This document shows positions 34,073-43,337 of a stretch of 64,000 nucleotides of DNA, piece after piece. Under the pieces are notes generated by a model. The model was given only the letters and a program-made list of their open reading frames with translations, searched no databases and was not told where the DNA came from. The translations under genes were made by a program, and so were the position numbers. This DNA comes from Sulfurovum sp. Lineage in GTDB: Bacteria > Campylobacterota > Campylobacteria > Campylobacterales > Sulfurovaceae. The DNA lies in contig JAMORY010000011.1 of the NCBI GenBank assembly GCA_027063305.1, positions 92,231 to 156,230 of the forward strand, read 5' to 3'. Within the stretch, counting starts at the first letter, position 1. Each line of letters starts with the position of its first letter.

Positions 34073-35004
34073 TGAGCTTTTTGATCTTTGTCATCGCCAT
34101 CGGCGTTCTGATATGGGGCGCGGATATGTTGATCTTACAGAGCGAGAAGATCGCACTGCGTTTCAATATTCCTGAGTTCATGATCGGTGCGACACTCATC
34201 GCATTGGGTACATCCCTGCCTGAAATGGCGGCAAGTATCGCAGCAAGTGCAGGTGGAAAAGCCGATATCGCCATCTCCAATGTCATCGGAAGTAACATCT
34301 TGAACATCACCCTTGTACTCGCATCGGTCTTCTTGATCGCGAAGAACATCGCGCCCGACAGGGACTTTTTCGCCAAGGACAGTACATGGGCGCTTATGCC
34401 GGTATTTGTCTTTATCTTGATGATCATGGATGGTGTGATCTCACGCTTTGATGCGATATTACTGCTTGCCATGATGGGGGCATACCTGATCTTTTTGCTT
34501 CAAGATGCCAAGAATATGCCCGAAGAGGATCTCGATGATATCGATATCTCCAACTTCTCATGGGCACGTACCGTTCCTATGTTGATCGTAGGTTTCTTTC
34601 TGGTGATCGTCGGGGCGCACTTTACCGTAGAGAGCGCTTCGGATATCGCCAAAAGCTTCGGGGTCTCCGAATGGGTCATCGGTATTGTGTTGATCTCTTT
34701 GGGAACCTCTTTGCCTGAGCTTGTGGTGAGCATCTCCGCAGCACTCAAAGGAAAAGTCGATATGGCCATTGGAAATATCATCGGCTCGAACATGGCGAAT
34801 ACTTCGGTCGTATTGGGTGCGGCGGCACTGGTCAAACCGATGCCTATTGAATCGATGCAGTATATCTTCGATATCTCCACCATGATCGTAGCAACACTTA
34901 TCTTGGTCTTCTTGACCGCCAATAAACTCTATACGAAATCCGCAGGATTGTCACTCTTGATCATCCTCGGACTCTTTTTGGAACATACCCTCCAAAGCCT
35001 CTAA
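34072..35004 (+). CDS. Calcium/sodium antiporter, YrbG/CaCA family
   Basis: A 310-residue inner-membrane exchanger with the two inverted alpha repeats of the Ca2+/cation antiporter superfamily: ALGTSLPEMAAS with NVIGSNILN in the first half, SLGTSLPELVVS with NIIGSNMAN in the second. About ten TM helices. ATG 34072 overlaps the ybeY stop and has GGAG upstream, so translation is coupled. Ion specificity cannot be read from sequence alone. Confidence 0.92.
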   Translation: MSFLIFVIAIGVLIWGADMLILQSEKIALRFNIPEFMIGATLIALGTSLPEMAASIAASAGGKADIAISNVIGSNILNITLVLASVFLIAKNIAPDRDFFAKDSTWALMPVFVFILMIMDGVISRFDAILLLAMMGAYLIFLLQDAKNMPEEDLDDIDISNFSWARTVPMLIVGFFLVIVGAHFTVESASDIAKSFGVSEWVIGIVLISLGTSLPELVVSISAALKGKVDMAIGNIIGSNMANTSVVLGAAALVKPMPIESMQYIFDISTMIVATLILVFLTANKLYTKSAGLSLLIILGLFLEHTLQSL

Positions 35005-35011
35005 GGGCTTT

Positions 35012-35025
35012 TAGGGATATCCCTA
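35012..35025. terminator. Palindrome between convergent genes
   Basis: TAGGGATATCCCTA is a perfect 14-bp palindrome in the 40-base gap between the exchanger gene and the end of mrdA. It may serve as a weak bidirectional terminator; there is no T run. Confidence 0.35.
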
Positions 35026-35044
35026 CCGCGTCCTTGCAGCCAAA

Positions 35045-36856
35045 TCACTTTTTCTCTTTCTCAGACCCCTCTTTGAAGTAGTGGTGCTCATAGAGCCACT
35101 TGTATATCTTCGCCGCGATAGGCCCTGAGGTACTTCCGCCATGCCCGCCATGCTCGACCAGTACCGTTACGACGAACTGCGGATCCTTAAACGGCGCATA
35201 GGTCGTGATCCATGCATGAGAGCGGTGAAAGTATGCCAACTCGGACTCTTTGAGCCTTCGTACCGTTGATTGAGGTATAGAGGTCACTTGTGATGTTCCG
35301 GTCTTTCCTGCCACAACGATCGGCAGTTTATGCATTGCCTTATATGCCGTCCCCTTACGGCTGTTACAGACATCGTACATCCCTTTGCGTATCTCGGAGA
35401 GAGAGAAGGGGTTGAAGTGCATCTGTTTGACCTTCGGGCGGGTCAGGTTTCCATCTACGACCTTGGCAACACGCGGTGTGACAAGTTTACTTGTGGCGAT
35501 CATCGCCGTATAGCGTGCGACTTGAAGCGGTGTGACCGAATCGTACCCCTGCCCGATCGAAGCGATGACCGTCTCACCTTTGTACCACGGTTGTTTGAAG
35601 CGGCGCATCTTCCATGCTTTGTCGGGAATGACCCCGTTATACTCCCTTGGCAGGTCCACACCGGTCTTCACCCCAAGCCCGAAGGAGCGCAACTGTTTTG
35701 CCATTGCATCAATACCGACTTTCAAGCTTTTATTGTAGAAGTAGACATCACAACTCTCACGGATCGCTTTTCTCAGCTCCACCATACCGTGCCCGTAGTG
35801 TTTCCAACATCTGAACTTATGCTTACTGTTCCCGATAGTGATGAAGCCGTTACAATACTCCGGATGCTCAAGGATACCCGGATAGGTCTTATCGAACGCC
35901 AGCGCCATTCCCATCTTGATGGATGAACCTGGAGGGTAGGTTCCGTGGGTGATCTTGTTGGTAAATGGGTGTGCAAGATCCTCCTGCAACGCTTTCCAGT
36001 CTTTGGAGCTGATCCCGCCGACAAAGAGGTTGGGATCGTACGCAGGGTAGCTGACAGCGGCAATGATCTCACCGGTCACTTTCATCACAATGGCAACACC
36101 GGTCTCTTTCATCTTTGCGAACTCTTCATAGATCATACGCTGAAGCTCTATGTCGATATTGAGCGTGATGTTCTTGTTGTCTTTAGGCGGTACTCTCTCC
36201 AGAACCTCGATGGCACGGTTGGTTGCTGTAACCTTGTTGACCACATAGCCAAGTTCTCCTTGAAGCACATCGTTATAGTAGCGTTCAAGTCCGCTTTTCC
36301 CTACTTTGCCGACAATGTTGACGACTTTATCCTTTTTGTTCTCTTTTTGGTTCGAACGTCCTGTGTAGCCGACAATATGAGCAACATACTTACCGTAAGG
36401 GTAGTAGCGCTTGGTCTCCGCTTCTATCTTGATCTCAGGAAGCATGCTTAGCTTCGTATAGGCCTTCATCATCTCAGCATACGGAATGAAATCGACGACC
36501 TTGATGAACTTGTGGTTGTACGGAGAACTGTGCTTTTTGTAAACCTTTTTCAACACGGTGGCGTTGATATCGGGAAAGGTCTCTTGCAGTGCATCCGTAA
36601 CCTTATTGAAACGTTCGCTGTCGGATTTTAAGTGCGGCATGATCGAGATAGAGAATCCTATCTGGTTCATCGCCAGAAGTTTCCCGTTCACATCGGTGAT
36701 CTCTCCACGTACGGGCTTGAGATACTCTTTACGCTCAATATTCTCTTTAGCGAGCTTCTCATAGTAGTAGTTGGACTTGATACTCAAATGGTAAAGCCGA
36801 ATGATCATCCCCGTCCATATCGCAATAAAGACAAGCAGTACGAAATAGTATCTCAC
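35045..36856 (-). CDS. mrdA: Penicillin-binding protein 2 (MrdA)
   Basis: A 603-residue class B transpeptidase for cell elongation. It has an N-terminal TM helix, a PBP dimer domain (YLKPVRGEITDVNG), then the active-site triad motifs: SxxK in YPPGSSIKMG, SCD in RESCDVYFYN, and KTGT in VAGKTGTSQV. Its start overlaps the upstream mreD-like gene by four bases. Last gene of the eleven-gene envelope operon starting at tatD. Confidence 0.95.
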   Translation of the reverse strand: MRYYFVLLVFIAIWTGMIIRLYHLSIKSNYYYEKLAKENIERKEYLKPVRGEITDVNGKLLAMNQIGFSISIMPHLKSDSERFNKVTDALQETFPDINATVLKKVYKKHSSPYNHKFIKVVDFIPYAEMMKAYTKLSMLPEIKIEAETKRYYPYGKYVAHIVGYTGRSNQKENKKDKVVNIVGKVGKSGLERYYNDVLQGELGYVVNKVTATNRAIEVLERVPPKDNKNITLNIDIELQRMIYEEFAKMKETGVAIVMKVTGEIIAAVSYPAYDPNLFVGGISSKDWKALQEDLAHPFTNKITHGTYPPGSSIKMGMALAFDKTYPGILEHPEYCNGFITIGNSKHKFRCWKHYGHGMVELRKAIRESCDVYFYNKSLKVGIDAMAKQLRSFGLGVKTGVDLPREYNGVIPDKAWKMRRFKQPWYKGETVIASIGQGYDSVTPLQVARYTAMIATSKLVTPRVAKVVDGNLTRPKVKQMHFNPFSLSEIRKGMYDVCNSRKGTAYKAMHKLPIVVAGKTGTSQVTSIPQSTVRRLKESELAYFHRSHAWITTYAPFKDPQFVVTVLVEHGGHGGSTSGPIAAKIYKWLYEHHYFKEGSEKEKK

Positions 36857-37308
36857 AGGATCACCGCCACAAGCAGGTCAATGACCAGAGGATATAGCAA
36901 TATATCATCTAGGACGATATTTTCCGTTTGAAAGATGAAGTCATACGCTTGAAGCGCACCAAGATAGGTCAGATCGATCACCAGAACCGTCAGAAGCGAT
37001 GTACAGACCTTACACTTTCGAAAACGTAGAAAACGGTTGTAAAAGAGTATATAGACCAACAGTACCGAAATGGTCGAAAGAAGAAAAGGCAAGGAGAGGT
37101 TCAGATCCATATTGATCAGATAGAGCAACGATATGACTATGAACGAGACCCTTCCCTGTTCTATCCCAAGGATCAAGAAATAGCCCATGATCCCGATAAA
37201 GAGCGGTAAAAATACGTAGATAGAGATCAACATAGGGTAGAAGAGGACAAAGAAGAGTGCAAACAGCCATAAAAGTATCTTTTTCAAGAGGTGGTTGGCT
37301 CTATTCAT
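36853..37308 (-). CDS. MreD-like integral membrane protein
   Basis: A 151-residue protein of four or five TM helices, the last two separated by a short loop (LTYLGALQAYDFIF). Size, topology and position directly upstream of mrdA fit the highly divergent MreD of this phylum, an elongasome component; sequence similarity alone would not prove it. Follows the acetyltransferase by six bases. Confidence 0.65.
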   Translation of the reverse strand: MNRANHLLKKILLWLFALFFVLFYPMLISIYVFLPLFIGIMGYFLILGIEQGRVSFIVISLLYLINMDLNLSLPFLLSTISVLLVYILFYNRFLRFRKCKVCTSLLTVLVIDLTYLGALQAYDFIFQTENIVLDDILLYPLVIDLLVAVIL

Positions 37309-37314
37309 ACCGAC

Positions 37315-37776
37315 TCAAACCTTATAGACAAGTGCCACTTCATTACAGACGGGAAAGTGGATACACTTAATGCAGTCGGCCCATATCTTATGTTCGGGGA
37401 TCACCTCTTTGTCTATCTCGTGAAAGCCGAGCTTCTTGAAGAACTCAGGCACGTAGGTGAGCACAAGGACATCCTCTTTCACCCCCAGCGCCTTCGCCTC
37501 TTCGAGCATGAACTCCACCATCTGCTTTCCTATGTGTCTGCCGCGATAGGCTTCATCCACAATAAGGCTTCGTATCTCCGCAAGTCTGGGTGAGTGGATA
37601 TGCAGTGCGGTATAACCGACAAGCTTCCCCTCCTCTTTTGCCAAGACATAAGAGCGGATATTGGTCGCCACTTCATCCTCACTGCGATTGAGAATGGTAC
37701 CATCCTTGACCTTTTCAGCGACAAGGGCTTGCATCGCCCCGATATCATCAAGCTTCGCCTTTACCAGTTCGATCAC
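37315..37776 (-). CDS. argA: GNAT N-acetyltransferase, short-form N-acetylglutamate synthase type
   Basis: A 153-residue GNAT protein with EIRSLIVDEAYRGRHIGKQM (acetyl-CoA loop) and VLTYVPEFFKKLGFHEI. The C-terminal IWADCIKCIHFPVCNEVAL is characteristic of stand-alone short ArgA enzymes that start arginine biosynthesis without the kinase-like domain. Overlaps engB by four bases. The gene symbol rests on this tail; a different amino-acid acceptor is possible. Confidence 0.78.
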   Translation of the reverse strand: MIELVKAKLDDIGAMQALVAEKVKDGTILNRSEDEVATNIRSYVLAKEEGKLVGYTALHIHSPRLAEIRSLIVDEAYRGRHIGKQMVEFMLEEAKALGVKEDVLVLTYVPEFFKKLGFHEIDKEVIPEHKIWADCIKCIHFPVCNEVALVYKV

Positions 37777-38393
37777 GCATTCTCCTCCATACCGACACCG
37801 AATATCGTCTGTAGGATCTCTCTGTGTACGCGCTCATGTCCGTTCTTTTTCAAGTTAGAAATGGCAATGGAACCAGGGAACTCACGTTTGAGCTTGGCAC
37901 GCTCTTTCTGATTGAGCTTATCCATTTTGGTAAAGACTGTCAAGTATCGCTGGTCGGGACGGATGAACTCCGAGATATACGCCTCAACATCATCATCGAT
38001 CTTGGCATGTGGATGTCTGGCATCTCTAAGATGGATAAAAAGACGGATGGAGACACGATGTTCGATGAACTCGACAAGGTTCTTCTGCCACACCTCTTTC
38101 AGCGATTTGGAGACTTTGGCATATCCGAAGCCCGGAAGATCGACAAAACGTACCGGATAACGCTGATCGTTATAAAGGTATTCGGTCTCAAAGAAGTTGA
38201 TAAGCTGGGTTTTTCCCGGTGTTGCAGAGCTTTTTGCAAGGCTTTTTCGCTGGGTTAGACCGTTAAGTGTCGAGCTCTTCCCTACGTTCGAGCGTCCTAG
38301 AAAGACCACCTCGCTCATATCTTCAGGCAGTGAATCGGCAATACTTTGTGCCGACTTAATGAATTTCGCTTCTACTATTCTTGGTGTGCTCAC
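37773..38393 (-). CDS. engB: Ribosome biogenesis GTPase EngB (YsxC/YihA)
   Basis: A 206-residue TrmE-Era-EngA-type GTPase needed for 50S assembly. G1 GRSNVGKSSTLN, G3 DLPGFGYAKVS, G4 TKMDK and G5 (AISNLKK) are all present. Overlaps lptA and argA by four bases each. Confidence 0.95.
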   Translation of the reverse strand: MSTPRIVEAKFIKSAQSIADSLPEDMSEVVFLGRSNVGKSSTLNGLTQRKSLAKSSATPGKTQLINFFETEYLYNDQRYPVRFVDLPGFGYAKVSKSLKEVWQKNLVEFIEHRVSIRLFIHLRDARHPHAKIDDDVEAYISEFIRPDQRYLTVFTKMDKLNQKERAKLKREFPGSIAISNLKKNGHERVHREILQTIFGVGMEENA

Positions 38394-38854
38394 TTCTTTT
38401 TCTCCATATCAAATATAAACTTTACGGGTTTCTTACGGTTCCCTTTGATCTCTGCATTACCAGAACGCATATCGAGTACGATCTCCTCTCCGGCAAGGTG
38501 ACGCTTATTGACAAGGTCATCGATCACAGCCTTGTCTTGAAGCAGATATTTCGAGACAAGCGGTAGATAGATCGCCTTGTTCGCATGCCCTTTATACGAA
38601 GCGTTCTTTTGAGAAAGCTCAAATCGCACATTCCCTACCGCTTCATAGCGTTCGGTCTCATTGTTCTCGTTAAAATAGACGATGATCTCATCGCCTTGGA
38701 GCATATTGTGTGCCTGAACGATCTTGGCATGTCCGATAAAGTGGATCTCTTTTTTGAGGTTTATCGCTTTCATACTATCGGATGTGATCTCCACCTCTTC
38801 AGCCACAGCCAGCCCCAACAGTGCCGCTATCCAGATGCTAAGAACTCTTTTCAC
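38390..38854 (-). CDS. lptA: LPS-transport periplasmic protein LptA
   Basis: A periplasmic OstA-like protein of 154 residues bridging LptC and LptD. A signal peptide (RVLSIWIAALLGLAVA) precedes ITSDSMKAINLKKEIHFIGHAKI and further beta-jellyroll repeats. The GTG at 38854 is preferred over the ATG ten codons upstream, because AAGGAGA lies just before it and it puts the basic signal-peptide residues at the start. Overlaps lptC by 17 bases. Confidence 0.88.
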   Translation of the reverse strand: MKRVLSIWIAALLGLAVAEEVEITSDSMKAINLKKEIHFIGHAKIVQAHNMLQGDEIIVYFNENNETERYEAVGNVRFELSQKNASYKGHANKAIYLPLVSKYLLQDKAVIDDLVNKRHLAGEEIVLDMRSGNAEIKGNRKKPVKFIFDMEKKK

Positions 38855-39386
38855 TCTCTCTCCTTTTGGCAACGGGGTCTTCACCCATACGGATCACCGC
38901 TTTGACCTTTTGCGCATCGATCTGCTCTTTTTGCATATCGTACTGCATCGATGCCCCTGTAAGCGTATTGTTACGGTAGTGGGCGACAAAAGGTGTGATC
39001 ACCTCGATACGCTGATCTTTCTTGTAATAGACCGCTTGTTCGGTCGTAAATGAGAGCCCCTCTCTTTGCGAGAGCGAGACATTTCCTTCAAGGTAGATGC
39101 TCTCCCCTTGGAATACCCCTATCTTAGCGCGCATTCTACTCTCTTGGGCATTATGATAGGTGATCTGCTTCAAGGTCAATATGCCGTTGTCGCGCGTACC
39201 GTAAGCAGCATGGGCGATCCCTTCACGCTGCTTTGTCGTAACCTCAATGAGCGTGGTATCGGTAAATGCCAGCTCTCGGCTAGGTGATGTCGAAGCGGTC
39301 GCGGTCGATTTGAGGTTGATGTTCATCACGATCGCAACGATCACAACAATAGCGATGATCTGAATGATCTCCAGTCTTACTCCCAT
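38838..39386 (-). CDS. lptC: LPS export protein LptC
   Basis: A 182-residue protein with one N-terminal TM anchor (IIQIIAIVVIVAIVM) and an OstA-like periplasmic domain (FQGESIYLEGNVSLSQREGL). It hands LPS from LptBFG to LptA. Its position between kdsC and lptA, overlapping both, confirms the call. LptB/F/G are not in this window. Confidence 0.88.
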   Translation of the reverse strand: MGVRLEIIQIIAIVVIVAIVMNINLKSTATASTSPSRELAFTDTTLIEVTTKQREGIAHAAYGTRDNGILTLKQITYHNAQESRMRAKIGVFQGESIYLEGNVSLSQREGLSFTTEQAVYYKKDQRIEVITPFVAHYRNNTLTGASMQYDMQKEQIDAQKVKAVIRMGEDPVAKRRESEKSS

Positions 39387-39874
39387 AATGCCAGGTAGTC
39401 GGCCTCCAGCCCCTCTTTCTTGATCAGGTACTCTATCATCTCACGTACGGCACCCTCACCCCCCTTCTTCGTCAAGATCACATCCACGATCTTATCAACA
39501 TAGCTGCTGGCATCTCTCGGGACAAAAGAGATCCCCGCTGATCGAAGCATCGTAAGGTCGTTCAAGTCGTCTCCGATCGCCGCCACTTCATCCATTGAGA
39601 TATCGAGCTTCTCAAGCAGTGACTCAAGCACCTCTTTTTTGCGCTCCACACCTTGATAGAAGTGTTCGATACGCAACTCTTTCGCACGGCGCGCGACGAT
39701 GTTCGAAGTTCTTCCCGTAATGATCGCCACATGACCGCCCAAGCGTCTCCAACTTGCGATCGCCAGTCCGTCTTTGACATTGAACGATTTGATCTCGTCA
39801 CCGTTCTCACTATAGGTGATATGGCTGTTGGTCATTGTACCGTCTACATCCAGTACGATCAGTTTGATCTTCAT
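39377..39874 (-). CDS. kdsC: 3-deoxy-D-manno-octulosonate 8-phosphate phosphatase KdsC
   Basis: A 165-residue HAD phosphatase of the tetrameric C0 type. D9 and D11 in VLDVDGTMTN, T54 region in VAIITGRTS, and IGDDLNDLTML for metal binding. It makes Kdo for the LPS inner core. Overlaps hisB by four bases and lptC by ten. Confidence 0.94.
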   Translation of the reverse strand: MKIKLIVLDVDGTMTNSHITYSENGDEIKSFNVKDGLAIASWRRLGGHVAIITGRTSNIVARRAKELRIEHFYQGVERKKEVLESLLEKLDISMDEVAAIGDDLNDLTMLRSAGISFVPRDASSYVDKIVDVILTKKGGEGAVREMIEYLIKKEGLEADYLALWE

Positions 39875-40443
39875 AAGACCCCCTTGGTGCTTGGAATACC
39901 CGCGTTCTCATTGACCGTCACAGCACGTCTGAGAGCAACGGCAAGTGCCTTGAACGCTGCTTCGATCATGTGGTGCTTGTTCTTCCCTCGGTTGAGGATC
40001 AGATGGAGCGTCAACGGAAGGTTGAAGGCAAAGGCGCGGAAGAACTCCTCGACAAGCTCCACATCGAACGTCCCCACTTTCCCTTCGACAGGGAGTTCGA
40101 ATACCAAGAACGCACGGTTGGAAAGATCGATATCACAGCTAACACTTGCTTCGTCCATTACGACCGTTGCATTTCCGAAACGTTCGATGTTCTGTACAGG
40201 ATAGATCGCTTCACGCAACGCTTGACCGATGACGATCCCGACATCTTCGACCGTATGGTGATCGTCGATGTGGACATCCCCTTGACAGTAGACCTCCATA
40301 TCGATGTGTGCATGTTTGGTGAACGACTCCAGCATATGGTCAAAGAATCCGACACCTGTATGGATGTTGGACTTTCCCGAACCGTAAAGGCTGAGCTTAA
40401 CGGTGATCTGTGTCTCTTTGGTCTCTCTTGTAATTTCGATCAT
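39871..40443 (-). CDS. hisB: Imidazoleglycerol-phosphate dehydratase HisB
   Basis: A 190-residue histidine biosynthesis enzyme with the manganese-binding motifs GFFDHMLES, DDHHTVEDVG and NKHHMIEAAFKA. ATG 40443 was chosen over an ATG five codons upstream because AAGGA is seven bases in front of it. It is embedded in a cell-envelope operon, away from other his genes. Confidence 0.95.
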   Translation of the reverse strand: MIEITRETKETQITVKLSLYGSGKSNIHTGVGFFDHMLESFTKHAHIDMEVYCQGDVHIDDHHTVEDVGIVIGQALREAIYPVQNIERFGNATVVMDEASVSCDIDLSNRAFLVFELPVEGKVGTFDVELVEEFFRAFAFNLPLTLHLILNRGKNKHHMIEAAFKALAVALRRAVTVNENAGIPSTKGVL

Positions 40444-40465
40444 TTCTTCATCCTTCATTTAATAG

Positions 40466-41263
40466 TTACGGGCGGACGATCGCCGCACCTTTTAGCCCTT
40501 GGCACTCTCTGTAATCTTTTGCCGCTTTTTCACTCGGAAATCCCAGAAGCAGCACACGGTAGAGCGTACCATGTTGTGTCTGAGAACGCTTGATCTCGAC
40601 ACGAAGCCTCTTACCTAGATCTTTTTCGTAGGCACGCTTGGTCTTAAGTGCTCCGGCATAATGGCTGTACGCTCCTACCTGAATACCGAAATCGGTCAGT
40701 TTCATACGCGGGTTAGTGCGTGTGGAGCCTTGATGTACGATCGTCTGTTTAGGCTCGACCTTTCCTGCGAATCCGACCACCTCGATCTTGACCTTGGCGA
40801 TCCCCATCTTGTCAAGACCGAGCTCCTTTCCTGCGGCATAGCTACAATCGATGATACGCCCCTTGACGAAAGGCCCGCGGTCGTTGATGCGGACAATGGT
40901 ACTTTTCCCGTTCTGAAGATTGGTGACCTTGACCATCGTATCCATCGGCCACGTCTTATGCGCCGCTGTCTTCGCATGCATATTGTAGCGTTCCCCGTTA
41001 CTTGTCAGCTTACCGTGGAAGTTCGGGCCGTACCAGCTCGATATACCCGTCATCGTCTCTCCGATACTCACATAGGTCGGAGTATACTTCTTGCCCAGAA
41101 CGGTATAGCAGCGCATCGTTGCTTTGTGACGTGCGGCACTGGTGAACTTGGTACTGCTGTAGCGAGGAGGCTCCGTCTTTTTCGAAGAACAGCCCAAAAG
41201 AAGCAATATGCCCGAAACAACGGCAACAGAAGAAAAGAGTCTTAAAGATCTAGCATGCATCAT
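40466..41263 (-). CDS. rlpA: RlpA-like septal lytic transglycosylase lipoprotein with SPOR domain
   Basis: A 265-residue lipoprotein: signal and lipobox (VVSGILLLLGCSSKK), a double-psi beta-barrel with GISSWYGPNFHGKLTSNGE and RINDRGPFVKGRIIDCSYAA, and a C-terminal SPOR domain (FGIQVGAYSHYAGALKT) that binds denuded septal glycan. The catalytic Glu (in SNGE) and Asp (in NDRGPF) are present. Downstream of mltD in the same operon. Confidence 0.93.
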   Translation of the reverse strand: MMHARSLRLFSSVAVVSGILLLLGCSSKKTEPPRYSSTKFTSAARHKATMRCYTVLGKKYTPTYVSIGETMTGISSWYGPNFHGKLTSNGERYNMHAKTAAHKTWPMDTMVKVTNLQNGKSTIVRINDRGPFVKGRIIDCSYAAGKELGLDKMGIAKVKIEVVGFAGKVEPKQTIVHQGSTRTNPRMKLTDFGIQVGAYSHYAGALKTKRAYEKDLGKRLRVEIKRSQTQHGTLYRVLLLGFPSEKAAKDYRECQGLKGAAIVRP

Positions 41264-41342
41264 ATAAAACCTTGCAAGTCGAAAAATAGGTAGATATTAT
41301 CTCTTTATTTGACTTTACATCAGCTTTGAGGTATGAAAATAG

Positions 41343-42434
41343 CTACTCGTTCAAATAGGCATCGAACGCTTCTTGTGTCACGGGGATGACCAGAAGTGCG
41401 CCCACTTCAAGCGAATCATCCGGCAAGCGGTTAAGATGCTTTATCGCTTCACTGCTGCTATGGTACTTTTGTGCGATAGATGAAAGTGTCTCTCCCAGTA
41501 CGACCGTATGAGAGAGCAGATGTGATGTCTTGGTGAAGGTACGTTCAGGACTTTGTTCATGCTCATGCTTCGCTTCATATTTTAAAAAGTACGCCGCAAG
41601 ACTCTCTTCGGGAATGCGAAGCGTATAGGCAGTATCATTTTGGGGGATACGCCCCTGCTTAAACTGCGGGTTCATCTTTAACAGACGTGCTCTTGGAATA
41701 CTGATGGCATCTGCGATATGTGCTATTTGGGCACCTTTAGGTACTTCCACCTCCACATAGCCCTCTTCGCTAAGAGGGAAGTCGATATTCTCCTGCTCGC
41801 CTATCATTGCGACAAGCAGTATCTTCTTGAGGTAATCTCGTGTTTCTGCTGGCAGATAGTGTGCCTGCGGATCGAGAAGCACTTCGGGAAGATCGCTGTG
41901 TGCCTTTGCGATGGCACGTGCCAATCGACCCTCACCGCAGTTGTATGCCAATACGGCAAGATACCATTTGCCAAAGCGTTGATGCAGACGTAGAAGATGG
42001 CGGATAGCGGCTCTTGTCGAGATGCGGGGGTCGCAGCGCTGATCAATACCTGCACAGACCTCCAGATCGTAGGCACGGGCGGTCTTGGGCATGAACTGCC
42101 ACAGTCCTACCGCTTTTTTGGAGGAGACCGCTTCTGCTGAAAGCCCGGACTCGATAATAGAGAGATATAAAAAGAGGTCGCTTAATCCCTCCTCCATAAG
42201 CTCCCCACGGATCATAGAGAGAAAAGGTGCACCCTCTTGCAACGCTTTACGATAGAAATGCAACAGGGCTTTTTCATGGCTGTAAGCATAACTTTCGAAG
42301 TCCTTGTTCTCGATATAGGTAGGATCGATATCGAATTCGGAAAAGACATACCGGTAATCGGGATAGCGTTGCATCAAAGCAGATGCCCAGATCGCTACCG
42401 CGCTTCCCGCATAAAGCAACAGTATCTTGATCAT
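41343..42434 (-). CDS. mltD: Membrane-bound lytic murein transglycosylase D with LysM
   Basis: A 363-residue SLT-family enzyme. A signal segment is followed by the catalytic region IESGLSAEAVSSKKAVGLWQ with its Glu, FMPKTARAYDL and VLAYNCGEGRLARAI, then a LysM domain at the C-terminus (HTVVLGETLSSIAQKYHSS). Cleaves glycan to 1,6-anhydroMurNAc. Overlaps tatD by four bases. Confidence 0.93.
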   Translation of the reverse strand: MIKILLLYAGSAVAIWASALMQRYPDYRYVFSEFDIDPTYIENKDFESYAYSHEKALLHFYRKALQEGAPFLSMIRGELMEEGLSDLFLYLSIIESGLSAEAVSSKKAVGLWQFMPKTARAYDLEVCAGIDQRCDPRISTRAAIRHLLRLHQRFGKWYLAVLAYNCGEGRLARAIAKAHSDLPEVLLDPQAHYLPAETRDYLKKILLVAMIGEQENIDFPLSEEGYVEVEVPKGAQIAHIADAISIPRARLLKMNPQFKQGRIPQNDTAYTLRIPEESLAAYFLKYEAKHEHEQSPERTFTKTSHLLSHTVVLGETLSSIAQKYHSSSEAIKHLNRLPDDSLEVGALLVIPVTQEAFDAYLNE

Positions 42435-43204
42435 GGAAGTTTGAAGAGCCTTTGGGCATTGACGGTTGTCATTGCGGCGATCTCCTCGACATCCAATCCG
42501 CTTAATGATGCCATTTTCTCTGCAACAAGCCGACAGTAGGCAGGCTCATTCCGCTTCCCACGGTGCGGATGTGGGGTCAAATAAGGGGCATCGGTCTCGA
42601 TAAGAAGCTTCTCATGAGGGATCTTTGGAAAGACATTGATGAGCTTTCTTGCATTCTTAAATGTAAGCACCCCTCCGATCCCATAGTAGAAATTCCTAGG
42701 TGCGAGTTTGAGCAGTGACTCATCGGCATTGTAGCAGTGAAGTACGCCTCCCTCTTCTCCCGCATACATCTCCAGCAGGGCCAAGGAGTCTGCACTCGCT
42801 TCACGGATATGTACGATAAGTGGTTTCTCCAATGCTTTTGCCCACTCGATCTGTTTAATGAAGACCTCTTTTTGCAAAGCGATCTCCTCTTCTTTTTCCG
42901 TATCATCTTCCGGCAGTCTGAAGTAGTCGAGCCCGCATTCGCCTACGGCAACACATTTGGGGTGTTTTCCAAAGGGTTCAAGCGACGTAAGATCGAAAGC
43001 ATCCGCATCATAGGGATGGACACCGACGGCAAAATAGACACTCTCGTACTGCTCTGCGATCTCAACGGCACGACTGAGTGTTCTCGGATCGGCTCCGGGG
43101 ATAATGAACCTCTCCACACCCGATGCCGCCGCATGTGCGAGTACATCGTCAAGATCCTCCAGATAGCGTTCATCATCCAAATGGCAGTGTGTATCGATAA
43201 TCAT
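42431..43204 (-). CDS. tatD: TatD-family metal-dependent DNase/hydrolase
   Basis: A 257-residue TIM-barrel amidohydrolase: DTHCHLDDERY at the N-terminus, VGVHPYDAD, AVGECGLDYFR, IVHIREAS, LHCYNAD and LLIETDAPYLTP, covering all metal ligands. First gene of the envelope operon; its promoter lies in the 130-base gap shared divergently with the HPt gene. Confidence 0.93.
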   Translation of the reverse strand: MIIDTHCHLDDERYLEDLDDVLAHAAASGVERFIIPGADPRTLSRAVEIAEQYESVYFAVGVHPYDADAFDLTSLEPFGKHPKCVAVGECGLDYFRLPEDDTEKEEEIALQKEVFIKQIEWAKALEKPLIVHIREASADSLALLEMYAGEEGGVLHCYNADESLLKLAPRNFYYGIGGVLTFKNARKLINVFPKIPHEKLLIETDAPYLTPHPHRGKRNEPAYCRLVAEKMASLSGLDVEEIAAMTTVNAQRLFKLP

Positions 43205-43337
43205 CTTGCAATCCTGTTACTTTTTGGCGATATTATACCCTAAAATAGGGCATATACTTGATATCGGACAACTTTTTCTAATAGGAAATGGGTTATAGTA
43301 AATGTAACTATCAAGCGCGTAGGAGGAATATATTATC

